Assembly (NCBI GenBank): GCA_020137815.1
Contig: CM035351.1
Location: forward strand, 2,490,409-2,554,408
Length of the DNA: 64,000 nt
Source of the DNA: Hormiphora californensis
Taxonomy: Eukaryota > Ctenophora > Tentaculata > Cydippida > Pleurobrachiidae
Direction of reading: 5' to 3'
Below, one piece after another: positions 34,860 to 47,000 of the stretch. The number at the start of each line of letters is the position of its first letter. The stretch's first letter is position 1. A program made the translations under genes and the position numbers. The notes below the pieces were generated by a model that saw only the letters and a program-made list of their open reading frames with translations, made no database searches and was not told the DNA's origin.

Positions 34860-36056
34860 ATGGCTGAAGGCGTAGCGAGGCCAATGATCGCGGCAGTGGA
34901 GCGCGGCCCCGGTGCTGGCAAGTACCAGCCCAACATGGCTCCCACGTGGAAAAAGGCATCTGCGTACAGCTTTGGGGATCGGCCCAAGTTTGATATCTCT
35001 AAGATTGATGATAGCCCTGGCCCTAAATACGCTGTCGATGAGACGCTGACTACCAAGGGAGCGGTGAGGAACCCCAAGTTTAGTCTCTCTGGACGACATA
35101 AGGATGCTATCCCCTTCAACACTCCTGGACCCGGCTCCTACCAGGTACTACAGCAAGGCCCTGATGGCTCTCCTATTGCCCAAGTTCTCTCTACTATTTC
35201 ACCATAAATCAACTTCCCTCGTTCATCCCCATCACACTATGCGACTTCATGAAACACACATCACCTCTCAACATTCCATCCTCTCTCAGATTGAGAAGTG
35301 TGCTGTTCCCGGAGAGAGGAGGTCAAGTGCCTTTGTTATGGGAATGAGGACAAGGTACAAGAAGCACGACCAGACACCCGCACCCAGCCAATACTCTCTA
35401 CCCGCCACTCTTGGATCCAAGGTAGGGTTATTTCAAACAAGCGTGGCCAAGTGCACCTTCATCAAACAAATGAACATTTTGGCAAGATATAAGAATGTTG
35501 ATCAGATCACCTCGTCCCATTCCTAGCTTCCACATACTGTTTTCCACATAACAACTCACCCCCTCCTCCTAGTTGACGACAAGCAACATGAAGGGAAGCC
35601 GAGCATTCGGATTCAACTCCAAGCCCAAGAAGGGAGGTTATGACGAGGATCTGGGAAAGACCCCCGGACCCAGCAACTACGCTCTCCATGACGATAACAA
35701 GACAAGGAAGAAGCAGCCCCATATGAGTATCAGTAGCAGGACGTATATTCCTGGTGACCCGACACAGAAACCAGGACCTGGAGCACACAGCCCCGAGAAG
35801 GTAAGGGAGATGGGGGTTTTGTTTTAAACAAACATGATCGGATAGGTATTAGGTATATGCACTGCTCTAACTTCGAGAATTTTAGAACACCTAACGAGGA
35901 AGGAAGAGGACAACCAAAACCCTTAAAATCCAGACCATACCATAATTAACCCACTCTCTTACTTTTCAGGTTGTCATCCACAAACCTAAGGGACCTGCAT
36001 TCGCCATCGGAACCAAGCACTCCGACTTCACAACTCCTCTTATTGTGGACGCTTAA
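34860..36056 (+). CDS. ODF3: ODF3/CIMAP family protein (SHIPPO repeats)
   Basis: Four exons, 34860-35144, 35290-35421, 35573-35800 and 35970-36056, join in phase 0 to 243 aa, close to the ~250 aa of vertebrate ODF3. The protein is built of STPGPGxY-like SHIPPO repeats: SPGPKY, TPGPGSYQ, TPAPSQYSL, TPGPSNY, KPGPGAHSPEK. The ending FAIGTKHSDFTTPLIVDA is close to the family's conserved C-terminus. Known role: outer dense fibre / ciliary microtubule-associated protein (CIMAP), binding the axonemal or manchette microtubule lumen or surface in sperm and motile cilia. A possible intron in the 3' UTR starts at AAAG|GTAACC (36059). AATAAA at 36897-36902 is a distant candidate poly(A) signal. Confidence 0.92.
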
Positions 36057-37357
36057 AGGTAACCCGACTGTTATAGGGATCTAGAATCCATACCTACTCA
36101 CAGCTCTTGCAAGGATGTACCTAGTGTAGATTTTCTTTTTACCAAAACATCTACTGAGTAGAATATACAATATACCCTGCTGAATAGAAACTAGAAACTC
36201 GACAGACATTTAACAGCCTGACGTCAATCGTCAGAGAAACAGTACCTAATGTTCTAATCAATCTCTTTCTCTCTTCAACAGGAACTGCTAGGAAGGAACC
36301 CATCTGAAGGAACTACGGAAATTCATTAGGAGACACAGCCCCATGAAACACGAGAAACACGTAAAGGGACACTTGAGAAACACTTTTTGTAATTTGTATA
36401 CAGCTGTTTATACACTCTTTGTATACTGCTGATACATTGTAGTAGCTTTATATCAGATTTTAAGAAATCCTGTTTTTACAAAGACCACGCCTAGTTCCCT
36501 GCTGGCAGTTCAGCTAAACATATATCTCCCTCTGATCCCTCTCTCAAGACTCAATCATTCAATATATCTATCTCTGCACTCAGAAGTCTTCTCTCTTGGA
36601 AAAACCAGTGTGTGTGAGGGTGCATGTTGAGTGATATTGCCGGAGTTCGCTGCTGCAGAACAACTTTGAATGCTGACACAGTGAGCTTTCTTCACATGCG
36701 CGTCCCCGCCGCGCACACACGGCTCCATCCCCAATCTACCCTGCTGCAGCTGCCCAAAATCGGCCTATCCCCTTGTTTTGTTCAAACCGCGGGGAGGGAG
36801 GGTCGAACAAGGCAACTATCCCCCTGCAACACCTGCAGCTGTTGAATGTAACACAGGGAAATAGGATGAGACTTCCCACCACACTCAAATCTTAGAAATA
36901 AAATGGGACGGAATTTGGGGGTTCTCAACTGTGACTAGCAAATAACATCAATACAAACTCGTAACACACACACACACACACCTTTACCTTTGTATAAAAG
37001 TTTGTGTAGAACATATCTCTCGTTAAAAACGTAGCCTAGATGATATAATATACACATATTATATGTCTCTAACTTACTTTATATATAGGTGGTTAATTAT
37101 ACAAATTAGTCAAATATTATGTAACAGTGTATCATGTAATATGTCATCATATGCAATGTTACTATCTTACGACTCCCAAACCGGCTGGCAACTATTTATT
37201 GCCAATGAAAATGACTCGATCACTCTCGCTCTCTAATGTCTCTCTCTTTCTCCATATTTTACACTGAGTCCTAATGAATAATATTTACAAATCCTATCTT
37301 TCATCACCTACCCTCTCTTTCTCCCATCTCTCTCCCATCCCTCTCTTTCTCCCATCT
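36057..37357. other. Intergenic, convergent 3' ends
   Basis: This holds the 3' UTR of ODF3 and, on the other strand, of the PP2A B'' gene, with AATAAA (minus) at 37195-37200. A short CA tract lies at 36967-36983. No coding sequence recognised. Confidence 0.5.
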
Positions 37358-40300
37358 CTACTTGGTGTAAGTTTCTACGGCAGACTTAGCGAGGTTTCCC
37401 AAAATCATTTTATCTTCCTCTTCCTCCTCTTCAAAATCATCTTCATAATCATACCCCTTGTTATATTCTTCGTCTGCAATCAGATCATCGTATTCCCTGG
37501 CTGCGTACTTTTCCCAGTCCGTCATGGGGGTCTCTCCCTCCTGTGGGTGGTTTAGAGTGGTTAGTGGGGGGTCTCTCCCTCCTGTGGGTGGTTAAGAGCG
37601 GTTAGTGGTTGGTTTAGAGTGGGTATCTTTCCCTCCTGTGGGTGCTTTAAACTTTAGTTAGGTGTGGAAAGTTGGGCATGGAGAGTGGTTGTTCGAAGTG
37701 GGCTTATTGGGGATGGAGTCGGGATAGTGGGGTAGTGGAGAGAAAGATAAATGTCATTGCAGTACAGTGCAATTGTGTTATGTTGGCATAAGGTGTTGCA
37801 GCTATACAGGGTGTTCAAGATCAGTGGTGATTTTGTTTTTTTTGTAATTGCGGCTGAGTGTGTTATCCTAGTATGCGTAGGTCGACTCCCCTAAATCTGT
37901 GACAGATTGTATACCGTGCATTACAGGCCTAATTTGCCTGCCTTTAACTGATGTGCATTCAATCAGAAAGGCAAGGTATGGCCGGGTCAAGTCTGACAGC
38001 AGTCAACCATAACTATCTAAACAAGTGCAAAGTTAGTGACATGACAGACAAGAGCCACTCTAACAATCCAGTTCAAAAAACCCGTACGCACCGTACTTTA
38101 CGCGGTATACCCAATCAACTCGGGGCTAGGCAATTTATTCCTATCACTGACAGGAATGCCTTCAGTATAGTAGTCACTAACTTTTGAACGTTGAAATATG
38201 CGACACCTTTAGATCTAGTGAAAGGTAGTGTTGCTGAAGGAAGGTCAAATGTTCGTGATCAAGCATGGAATTGTTCGTGTGTGTGCGACGGTAGTGATAG
38301 CCGTGAGGTGTTTGCGGTATGGTAGCGAGAAATGATAGGTCAGGGTAGGTAAAAATAGGAATGGGAGAAATCGGTAGAGATGAAAGATAGCAGCTATTTT
38401 AGAAGTAACTCTGCTCCATCGGGTAAGTGATAGACAAGAAGAGAAGGAAGAAGATGAGAGAGAGACTCGCAGACTGAGAAGATGCGAGAGAGAGACGGAG
38501 AGGAGAGAGGACAGAGGGAAGAAAAGTAGTCTGGAAGACTACGGGTTCCAAAAAATTTTCCCTTTACATTCAAAGTATTACAGACCCTGAACGTTCCCGA
38601 ATAGATAACCCTGGGATTTAAACGAGGGGGTACATCCTTGAGATGTGAAAAAATGTAACCCGTTGGCCCCCCCGGGGGTTTCTCATTGGGGGGTTAGAGG
38701 TTTGGTGGAAGGGGGTTAGCCCCCGGGTTTAATTAGTTAGGGTGGAAAGTGATGGAGTTGGGTTTCGGGGGTTCTACATAGTGGGTGTGGTGCAATATGT
38801 TTGCATGGGCTGTGCTTGGTATGTTCAGCATAAGGTTTGAGTAGACTGAGATTGATATCTCATGTAGATTGTGTGAAGTTTGAATGCGGGTTCAAGATGT
38901 GTGAATTAGCTAGCGGCTAGTTATGTAACATATGCGGCAGGAGGTGGTGATATATATATGTGTATGCGGTAGGTGTGGTCTGTATAATAATTGTGACAAG
39001 ATTTATCAAAATAGGCATTACAGAGCCTAATTTAGGTTTGTATAGCTGAAGGTGTGATGTGTCCAAAATAAATGAATCGGGAAATATTGCACCCCATCAA
39101 TCAACAGATTCAATAATCCAACCAGCTAACTAATCTAAACAAGGCCACAAGATTCAGTGACACTAGAACCAAACAAGAGGCCAAAACATCTAAACAAGTC
39201 CACAAGATCCAAAGAAGACCCCACCGGCCACCGTGATACATTTACAGGGGGTATAATTTATAATTACGGGGGGTGGGGGAGATTATAATTACCTTATTAC
39301 TGAAGGGATCCCTCATCTCGTGATCCAAGAATTTCTGGATATTTAGGAAGATATTGAAAAACTGGGAGGGCTGTTTGCACTTTTTGACATCAGACAGGGT
39401 TATCTTGATTTCATCCTTGGGCCGTACCAGATCAAGAGCCTGGCAGATACAATCAAGAATGGAGCACTCTTCAACACCCAGTAGTCGCATCTTCTCTAGT
39501 TGGGCCTGGGGAGAGAAGGGAGTTAGAATTTCTGGGAGAGAGAGAATACCCTAGATATACACGCAGAACATATGGCTATTACTACCACTATTTGGTCTTG
39601 TTTTGCTAAATTTCCCCTAATTGGATACAGGAAGAGAATTTTCTATCTTTCTATTCTCTATCTTTCTATCTCTCTATCTTTCTATTCTATCTTTATGTTC
39701 TCTATCTTTCTATTCTCTATCTTTCTGTGTTTTATTTTCTCTCTGTCTGTCAGTCTGCACACACAAGACAGAGATGAATGTTTTGGCTAATTTAATCCCC
39801 TGTAGAAGGAATGGAACACAGAGAAAAGTTGGACGTTAGGTCATGGTAAATGATAGCTTTAGGAACCGGAGAAGACCTAACTCCGTAAGGAATACTATGT
39901 ACTATATAAAAACGCTGAACTTATCTCAAATTCCACCAGATGGAAAATATTACCCCGTACATACAGAATAAAGATTGTTAGTGATGTTGCATGCATGCAA
40001 TGTATCCCGCACATTTTGTATCCCCTCCCCCGACCACCGTGTATATCGAACTTGTCATGTTCTAAGTTCTATCCCTTATTTTACGTGGCGTGGCGAGAGA
40101 GGGTCCAGCACGGCAATTTACCTGATAAAAGTATTCCAGTTCGTACAGTGAGATGTACCCATCACCATCTAGATCCATCACCCTGAACCAATATTCAATT
40201 GCAGTGGGGTGGGCCTTGTCTTCCTCAGCCAGCAGAAACCGGATGAAGTCAGAATATGTGAGGATATCAGTTGTTTTTTGTGTCACCTGGAGGAACAAAT

Positions 40301-43300
40301 CAGAATCAGACATTAAGGCCAGAGGGGGGGGGTCGGGGGGTCTAAAAAGTCACTTTCGGGGTTTGGTCCGGCTCGAAGAGCCGGACCAGATGAAATAGTT
40401 GGAATCGTTTTAGCGCGCACCGTTAAGGAGAAAATTGAGGTTAACTTTTCGCCCAAAATGAATGTAAACCTCAAAAAAGCTTGTATTTATGTCACCTACA
40501 CAGATGAAAATGGTACCAATCGATAAATCTTATCGAGGAGACCAAGTATTCAAAGTTTCAGAGGTCTAAACAATATAGTTGTTCAGATATTTGAGGTTAA
40601 CATATCTCCCAAAAAACAACCTTTTGTTCGATAACTTTAGGTCCACAATTTCACTTTATGCTCCACTTCCTGAAGAGACGGCTAGGACCTGGGCCTTGAA
40701 ACTTGGCAGTTATGATCCTGAGATGGTGAACTAAAAATCTGGTGTAGCGATTTTTGATTTAGGCCCTAGTTCCTGAAATATTGAGGTTAACGTTTCAAAA
40801 ATCAAGCTTTTTAAAATGTTAACCTCAATATTTCAGGAACTAGGGCCTAAATCAAAAATCGCTACACCAGATTTTTAGTTCACCATCTCAGGATCATAAC
40901 TGCCAAGTTTCAAGGCCCAGGTCCTAGCCGTCTCTTCAGGAAGTGGAGCATAAAGTGAAATTGTGGACCTAAAGTTATCGAACAAAAGGTTGTTTTTTGG
41001 GAGATATGTTAACCTCAAATATCTGAACAACTATATTGTTTAGACCTCTGAAACTTTGAATACTTGGTCTCCTCGATAAGATTTATCGATTGGTACCATT
41101 TTCATCTGTGTAGGTGACATAAATACAAGCTTTTTTGAGGTTTACATTCATTTTGGGCGAAAAGTTAACCTCAAAAAACAGGGCCTCCTGATACACTTGG
41201 TGCGCAGCTACCCAATCCAAAACTTTTCTACCACCGAGTTACATCACATATGTAAACCCCAGAAAAGTGCATTTTTTGACCCTCGGACCCCCCCTCTGGC
41301 CTTAATTGGACAATTAATTTTAATTGTAGTGGAAGTCAAATCTAACCACTATAAAACAAACCACAAACATACCGTGCCCTGGAAGAGCCGTTCAATAGCA
41401 CGAGGATTGACCGTCCCATCAGCATGTTTCTTCATATCCTCCAGCGATACCTCCAAGTTATGGTCAATATCAATTTCCCAAAACTTGCAGTAGATAACGT
41501 AAAAGTGCTCATAGGAAAAGTAATCAGACACCTGGAAGAGGGGAGGGAGGGTTGATAGGCAAATTGTCTGTCACACACAACACACAACATTTGGCACACA
41601 CACACACAGACACACACACTTGCAAGTCTACTACCGGCTGGCTACCAAACTGCAGTCTTAGTAGCTCTGTACAGTTGTAGGGAAGGAAAACTGATATATA
41701 TGTACAAGCAAAAGCTGCACCCTTTTTGTGGTAACTATAGTCTATACATCATATTGTATGATGTCTGTATGCTGACTCTTCTCGGTAAAAGATGCTCAGT
41801 TCCTCTCACTCTATCTATCCATTACCCTCACAGAGCGCGCTCACTCTGAGATGGATCTATCCATTACCTTCACAGAGCGAGCTCAAACCACTCAGGGACG
41901 CTCGTGCGCATTGTGCTGACACTTATAAAAACACTTGTAAAAAGCGTTGTGAAATAAAAGCGTTATGAAATATAATGTGAGCCACACTATCAGCCCTTAC
42001 CTGATTTATATCTGGTTCATCTTCTAGTACTGCCATCGTCTTCAGGAATGAACCCTCCCTCAGGTCCCCCCGTCCGATCTGAAGTCTCCAGGACCGGCTT
42101 GTGGAGTAGAATATCCTAGCTGTTACTGTCTCTATGTACCTGGGGTGAAGGATCAGAGCGGGAGAGTTAGAAAGTCACTGTGTAAAGTGGGGAGAAGAAC
42201 TCTAGAGTTTCTATCTTTCATTAGTTTATTAGTATGATTGATATTTTCCAATACTGATATTAGAAACAAATCGTTCATGATTCAGGGACTTGTAAATGTA
42301 TTCTCACCTAGCATGAAACTCGGGTGCGTCATCAAGGAAGGTCATGCCCGGGTGAGTGTCAATAACATCCTGTATCAAATTCTTGAAATCACCCTCCACT
42401 AAATAATCCCGTTCTCCCTTGGATAACAGCCGTACAAACTGGGACGCTTCATCGTGACAACGCGACTTTAGGTCATCCCAAACCTACGTAAAAATTGTTT
42501 TGTTCAGGGAGGTTCGAACAAGGCAATGTGAAAAGAGGGGGGTTGGAAACCTGATAACCTGTTTTTATCTTTAGGAATGTATGAAAACCTAATCACGTGA
42601 CGTCACAAAAGAGTGTGTAGGACACACTGTGCACTGTACCTTAGTGAACTGCTCTAGAGAACATGTATCCGTTGTAGAACACGCCTCAAAGAAGGGACAT
42701 TTCCAATACAGAGGAAAACCAACTGCTTTAGTAACCGACCCAAAATCCTTTTTCTGGATACAGCCATTAGGACACTCCGCAAACAACCCTTTCACTTTCT
42801 CCAAAACGGAGGTGTTTGCACTGGCATTCGGTGACTCTGGTTGAGATGAGGTGGGTTTACCGAACGGGAAGTAGAAGGGTGGTATTTCCTCCTTTGGGGC
42901 TGCTGCGGTGGTGGTTGTTGAGGGTTGTCTGGTGAGGGTACTGTGCGCTGGTGAGGGGGTACGGGCTGCAGCAGCCGCTGAGGCAGCAGACCGGCGAAGG
43001 GATTTTTGGGATGCTGATGATGAAACTCGGGGACTACCTGAAACAAAGAGAAAAATTAATTTCACAGTGTATATTGAAGTTCTCGAGTTGGAACAATGAA
43101 TAGAAGCCAGATGTAACAAAATGATAAGAGTATTACTTACTACGTGGGGATGAAACAGGGTGTTTATGGTGAGGTGGGGAGAGGGATCTGGAGAGGTGGG
43201 CCCTGTTAGTGGGGACTATCTCTGGGACCTTCCCCTTAAGAATGAGGGAGAGGTCCGAGTTGAGCTGATCGAGGACCTTGTCATCGGATAGCCACTGGAG

Positions 43301-43630
43301 AATCAACTCGTTTATCTTAACCTGCACAGGGAGATCCAGAAGTGAGGGGGTGTTGGTCTAGAGAGTGATATGAAGAGGGAGGAGAGGGAGGGGGAGTGAA
43401 AGAAGGGGAGAGAGAGAGGGAGGAGATAAAGATGTTGGTCTCGTTACAATGAAATTACATATTCTAAACCCCTGTAATAGCCTAATTACCATACAAACCA
43501 AACACTTGGGTGATTACAGTCCCAATCAGTGTGTTATGTAACCAAATCCCAGTATTTTTCTATGGTTACCATGGTAACCCATGTTAATTGTAACCATGGT
43601 TACCTTGACATCTGGAATAACGGTAACCAT
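37358..43630 (-). CDS. PPP2R3: PP2A regulatory subunit B'' (PPP2R3 family)
   Basis: Nine minus-strand exons join in phase to 546 aa: 43604-43630, 43141-43321, 42640-43037, 42308-42483, 42001-42139, 41373-41531, 40122-40286, 39293-39505, 37358-37540. The first exon is nine codons (MVTVIPDVK). The Ser/Pro/Ala-rich N-terminus is followed by the B'' core: EEIPPFYFPFGK, FPLYWKCPFFEAC, VIDTHPGMTFLDDAPEFHAR, RIFYSTSRSW, DYFSYEHFYVIYCKFWEID, AIEYWFRVMDLDGDGYISLY, KFLDHEMRDPFSNK, DWEKYAAREYDDLIADEE. Two EF-hands are visible, a degenerate one (DIDHNLEVSLED) and a canonical one (DLDGDGYISLYE). Known role: targets the PP2A A/C core in a calcium-sensitive way. The acidic tail (YEDDFEEEEEED) is unusually strong. 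One intron holds a 1-kb foldback transposon. The first exon is the least certain part. Confidence 0.9.
37524..37660. repeat. Triplicated 3' splice-site segment before the last PP2A B'' exon
   Basis: On the minus strand the text ACCCACAG|GAGGGA(G/A)AGA occurs three times, with exon starts at 37540, 37581 and 37635. Units of about 40 and 54 bp also carry CCACTAACC/CTCTAAACC. Only the copy nearest the exon gives an open frame; the other two meet TAA within a few codons. Confidence 0.8.
37661..39292. other. Last intron of the PP2A B'' gene
   Basis: About 1.6 kb without recognised genes. It includes an AG-rich stretch near 38440-38520 and G-rich text near 38660-38720 (GTTAGCCCCC, GGGGGTT). A short ORF at 37951-38187 has no family resemblance. 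Confidence 0.5.
39630..39745. repeat. TCTATCTTTCTAT-type repeat
   Basis: A degenerate pyrimidine repeat of TCTA/TTCT units in a PP2A B'' intron. The short ORFs through it are artefacts. Confidence 0.85.
40313..41305. mobile_element. 993-bp foldback element with TTAA ends
   Basis: Almost the whole element is one palindrome centred near 40809: the arm from about 40432 to 40795 matches the complement of 40820-41183 with hardly a difference, and the outer 100 bp match less well. The tips TTAAGGCCAGAGGGG.. and ..CCCCTCTGGCCTTAA are inverted with TTAA at both ends. GAGGTTAAC is repeated internally. It is non-coding and lies in an intron of the PP2A B'' gene. Confidence 0.9.
43564..43604. promoter_or_regulatory. 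RFX X-box-like palindromes next to the PP2A B'' start exon
   Basis: GGTTACCATGGTAACC at 43564-43579 is a perfect 16-bp palindrome and fits the X-box consensus GTNRCC(N)RGYAAC. A related but imperfect copy at 43590-43604 overlaps the donor of the nine-codon first exon. Binding by RFX is inference; the same palindrome family occurs at 32083-32147, so it may simply be repetitive. Confidence 0.4.
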
Positions 43631-44087
43631 TTTCTTCTCATCATGTCACACCCAGCACTACATTGTCTTCTTCAGCATCGCTAGATATAGGAAAAAGGGA
43701 GGGAGAGGTGGTATACTGCTATAAATATACTTTAGGGAGACATATAATAATGAGGGTTACTGCTGCTGCAGAGGACAGTCTATACTGTAACAGGTAGTAG
43801 TGAGATGTTATAGAGGGCAGGGGGTAAACACAATAGCTGTGTTGTTCGAGAGATATATTTGGCTGTCTTCCAAATCTCACTGAATTGAGACACTGAATTA
43901 AACACACAATGTTGTTTTTGTTGTTGTCACCCCATACACAACACTGCACTGGGATGCACACATTCCACTTCGTTATAACACGTTATCGATACAAAATGCA
44001 CAGGTCGAAAATTAATCATTACTCTTAAAATAAATTAGTGTCTCCCTTCCTTTTAAAAAGTGTAAATCATCAGATATAATCAGACAT
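43631..44087. other. Intergenic, PP2A B'' promoter side and Raptor A 3' end
   Basis: No coding sequence recognised. Contains the presumed promoter of the PP2A B'' gene and the 3' UTR of the first Raptor gene, both read on the minus strand. Confidence 0.4.
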
Positions 44088-47000
44088 TCAAATCTTGTTG
44101 ACCGGATCGGTTGCCTTCCCGTAAACCGTAACACAGTTATCCTGGCCAGCGGAGACTAGCTTATACTCAAACGGATGGAACTGCAATGACACGCTTGGCC
44201 CGACTTTCTGGCCCATGAAACCCTCGTGGAATTTGATATCGTTCAGTTTGTCTCCCCACGTGTTCCATATCTTGATCCCCTGATCGTGGGACCCACACGC
44301 CATGACCGGTGCATAATTGTGGAAGGCCACCGTCCTCAGCATCGAGCTAACCACCTCTCGTGTGTTTGGGGGATCTGGTCCTAGTGTCTGGTATCGGGGC
44401 ATATTCAGGTAGTCCGCCTCCTCAACATCAGATTTAGTTTTCCGCAGATCCCAGAAGCACATTTCCCCCGAGTAGGAGGCGGTGTAGATGATCTTGTTGT
44501 CGTTGTTTGGCCGCACGTGCACACTCACCACCGGGCTGGTCTTGTTGGATCTTGGCAAATCTCCAAACTTCTGGACCACTTGGTTGTGGGAGGGTGTTCT
44601 CAGGTCGTACAGCCTGCATACACCATCCTGGAACCCAGCCAACAATAGACTCTCCTGCTCTGGACCGAGGGGCCTGTCGAATGTGGTAAACGCTGTCACC
44701 GGTAACTCTGAGTGGGTTTGGATATCCGAGTATCGGGTTTCCCGGACCAGATTCCAACTGACTATCCTCTTTATTTGCCCTGATATGAGCAGATTAGAGG
44801 AAAACTCAGCGTAGTTTAGCAGAACCCTGCCCCGCCTGCTCGCTTCAGTGTACGCTTTGAAGGTGGAGGCCAGTGAACAATGTTCAGGACTCTCAAAGTT
44901 TCTCCAAATGTAAACCTCTGCATCGCTGTTAATTACACACAGAAAGGGGCGTTTGTGCTCGTTTAGCATTATTGAATCCTTCGCAGTTCCCCGCATCTCA
45001 CAGCAAGCGAACCTGTGTTGCACCCGTGGTTTACAGTCATACTCCACCAAACTACAGAAACTGTCATCAAGGATATAGATCAGAGGCTCAAACGGGTGAA
45101 AATCCACTTTGTGGGGCCGGATGTTGTGTTTTATCCCATAAACCTGTGCGTCCAACTTCTCATGAGCTCTCTTCTCAAGCGTGGCCCGGGCTTTGCCCTT
45201 CTTTTCAGAGTACTTTGTATCCCTCAGTACGTTCAAGGCAAATGCCTCCGAGTTTGGATCTGACTCCTCGTCCCTCATGACAAGAAGGGGTTGGGAGAAG
45301 GACGCATCTGTCCAGTCCGCAAACTTTGTCCTAATGATTTGAGTGGTCTGTTGATCTGAAACGATTGGCGGCCTTTCGTCATCATCTTTCTCAACCACTC
45401 TACCCTCCCCGAACACATCTCGTTTAGGGTTTGCGTGTGCATAAGCCTGGTATATTGGCTGAATGTTTGAGTCTGGGGAAGAATCCGTGTAAGAGGTTTC
45501 TGATGTCTTACGACGTGTGTGTCGCGGCATTTTCTTCTCGATAAACTTGATCACCTCAGAAACCAGTCTCCTCACCTCTGTGTCTGGATCTCGTTCCAAA
45601 CCCTTGATAGTTCGCCAGGCGTCCACGAACTTGTTCCCAATGATCCTGCTCGGTGGGGCGATCAGCGACTTGGTCGAAGAAGATATCTTGCGGGAGGCAA
45701 ACAAACTGGGAGAAGAACATGACTCATCGTCCTCACAGATTGATGTTTTCTGCATCCGTGTCGCCAAGTCCTCCGCCACGGAGGCTGCAACTGTGATGAA
45801 CTTGGGCTCGTACTGCTGGATATACCGAGACAGGGCAACCACAGCCTCCCTCCTCACATGAACACACCCGTCTCGGCTGGCCAGTAAGAGATCCTTGGCT
45901 ATCTTGTGCTCGATCGTCTCCCCGTGTTGACTGTCGCTCCGTCGGGTATTCAGGAAAGTTCCCAGGGCATACACCGCGGCTGTCCGAGTCTCAGGGTTGG
46001 GATGATCTATCAATTTGACCACATATCCCTCGATTGTGTTTGCACGGACAGCTGTCCACATCGCCTTTTCATTACCATCCCAGAGATACGCTAGACACAA
46101 CACGGCACAATTCTGTAGCTTGGTTGATCGGAGAGGCATGTCCTCTAGGCAGTCGTTCAACTCGTTCACTAGGTTTTCACCGAGTAGCAAGGAATTCTTC
46201 TGGGAGAACCTAACCAGAATAGAGAGGCAGAAACAGGCCATGGCACGGGTTTGTAAAATCATATCCGAGTCATTCAAGATGTTGATAAAGAATTTCCGAT
46301 AGGCAGCATCAGTTAAAATGGGATCAATTGTTGTCATTCGCCGGTCCGTAGCGAGGATTTTAGCCCAAATTAGGACCATGATGTACTTGTAATCGCCCGT
46401 CGGTATCTTCAGCATTTGCCTCAGATAGGGCAGAAAACCGATATCCAAGAACTTTTGGACGGCGTACGGTCCCCGGTCCAAGAACTTACCGATGAGACTC
46501 AGGCACTCTTCTCTGTACTGTGACCCCATGAGCATGTGAAACAGCACAGGGAGCTGCCGGCAGTCAATCTTGTCGTTCCGCTGGTGCTGGGAGAGGTAAA
46601 CCTTGAACTCGGTGAGTTGGTCGAAGAAAAATGTGCTAATTTGTCGATGAGGTGCCGGTCGGGTGACCCTAATTTTCCTAAAAGAAAGTTCTGACATAAC
46701 GCTATCTAGAGCCAAATCCCACGACTTCCACAGGGGATGCTGAGCCATGGAGGGTAGCTCCGGTACACTAAGAGGACGAACGTTGTACGACCTCATAATT
46801 CTATCTGCTAGAATATGCCCACGAAAACAGCTCGCCACGGGCCTACAGTTACGAAATAGTTTGATAAACATAGTTTGTCCCAAGTCCATTTGCCAAGCCA
46901 AGGTGTCATGAACTGCTACCAAGATCCACTCCAACTCACCCAGCATGGTGCTCTTCGTGGTGAGAGATCCAGGAATGTTGTCTAGGTAGTCTATACAGTC

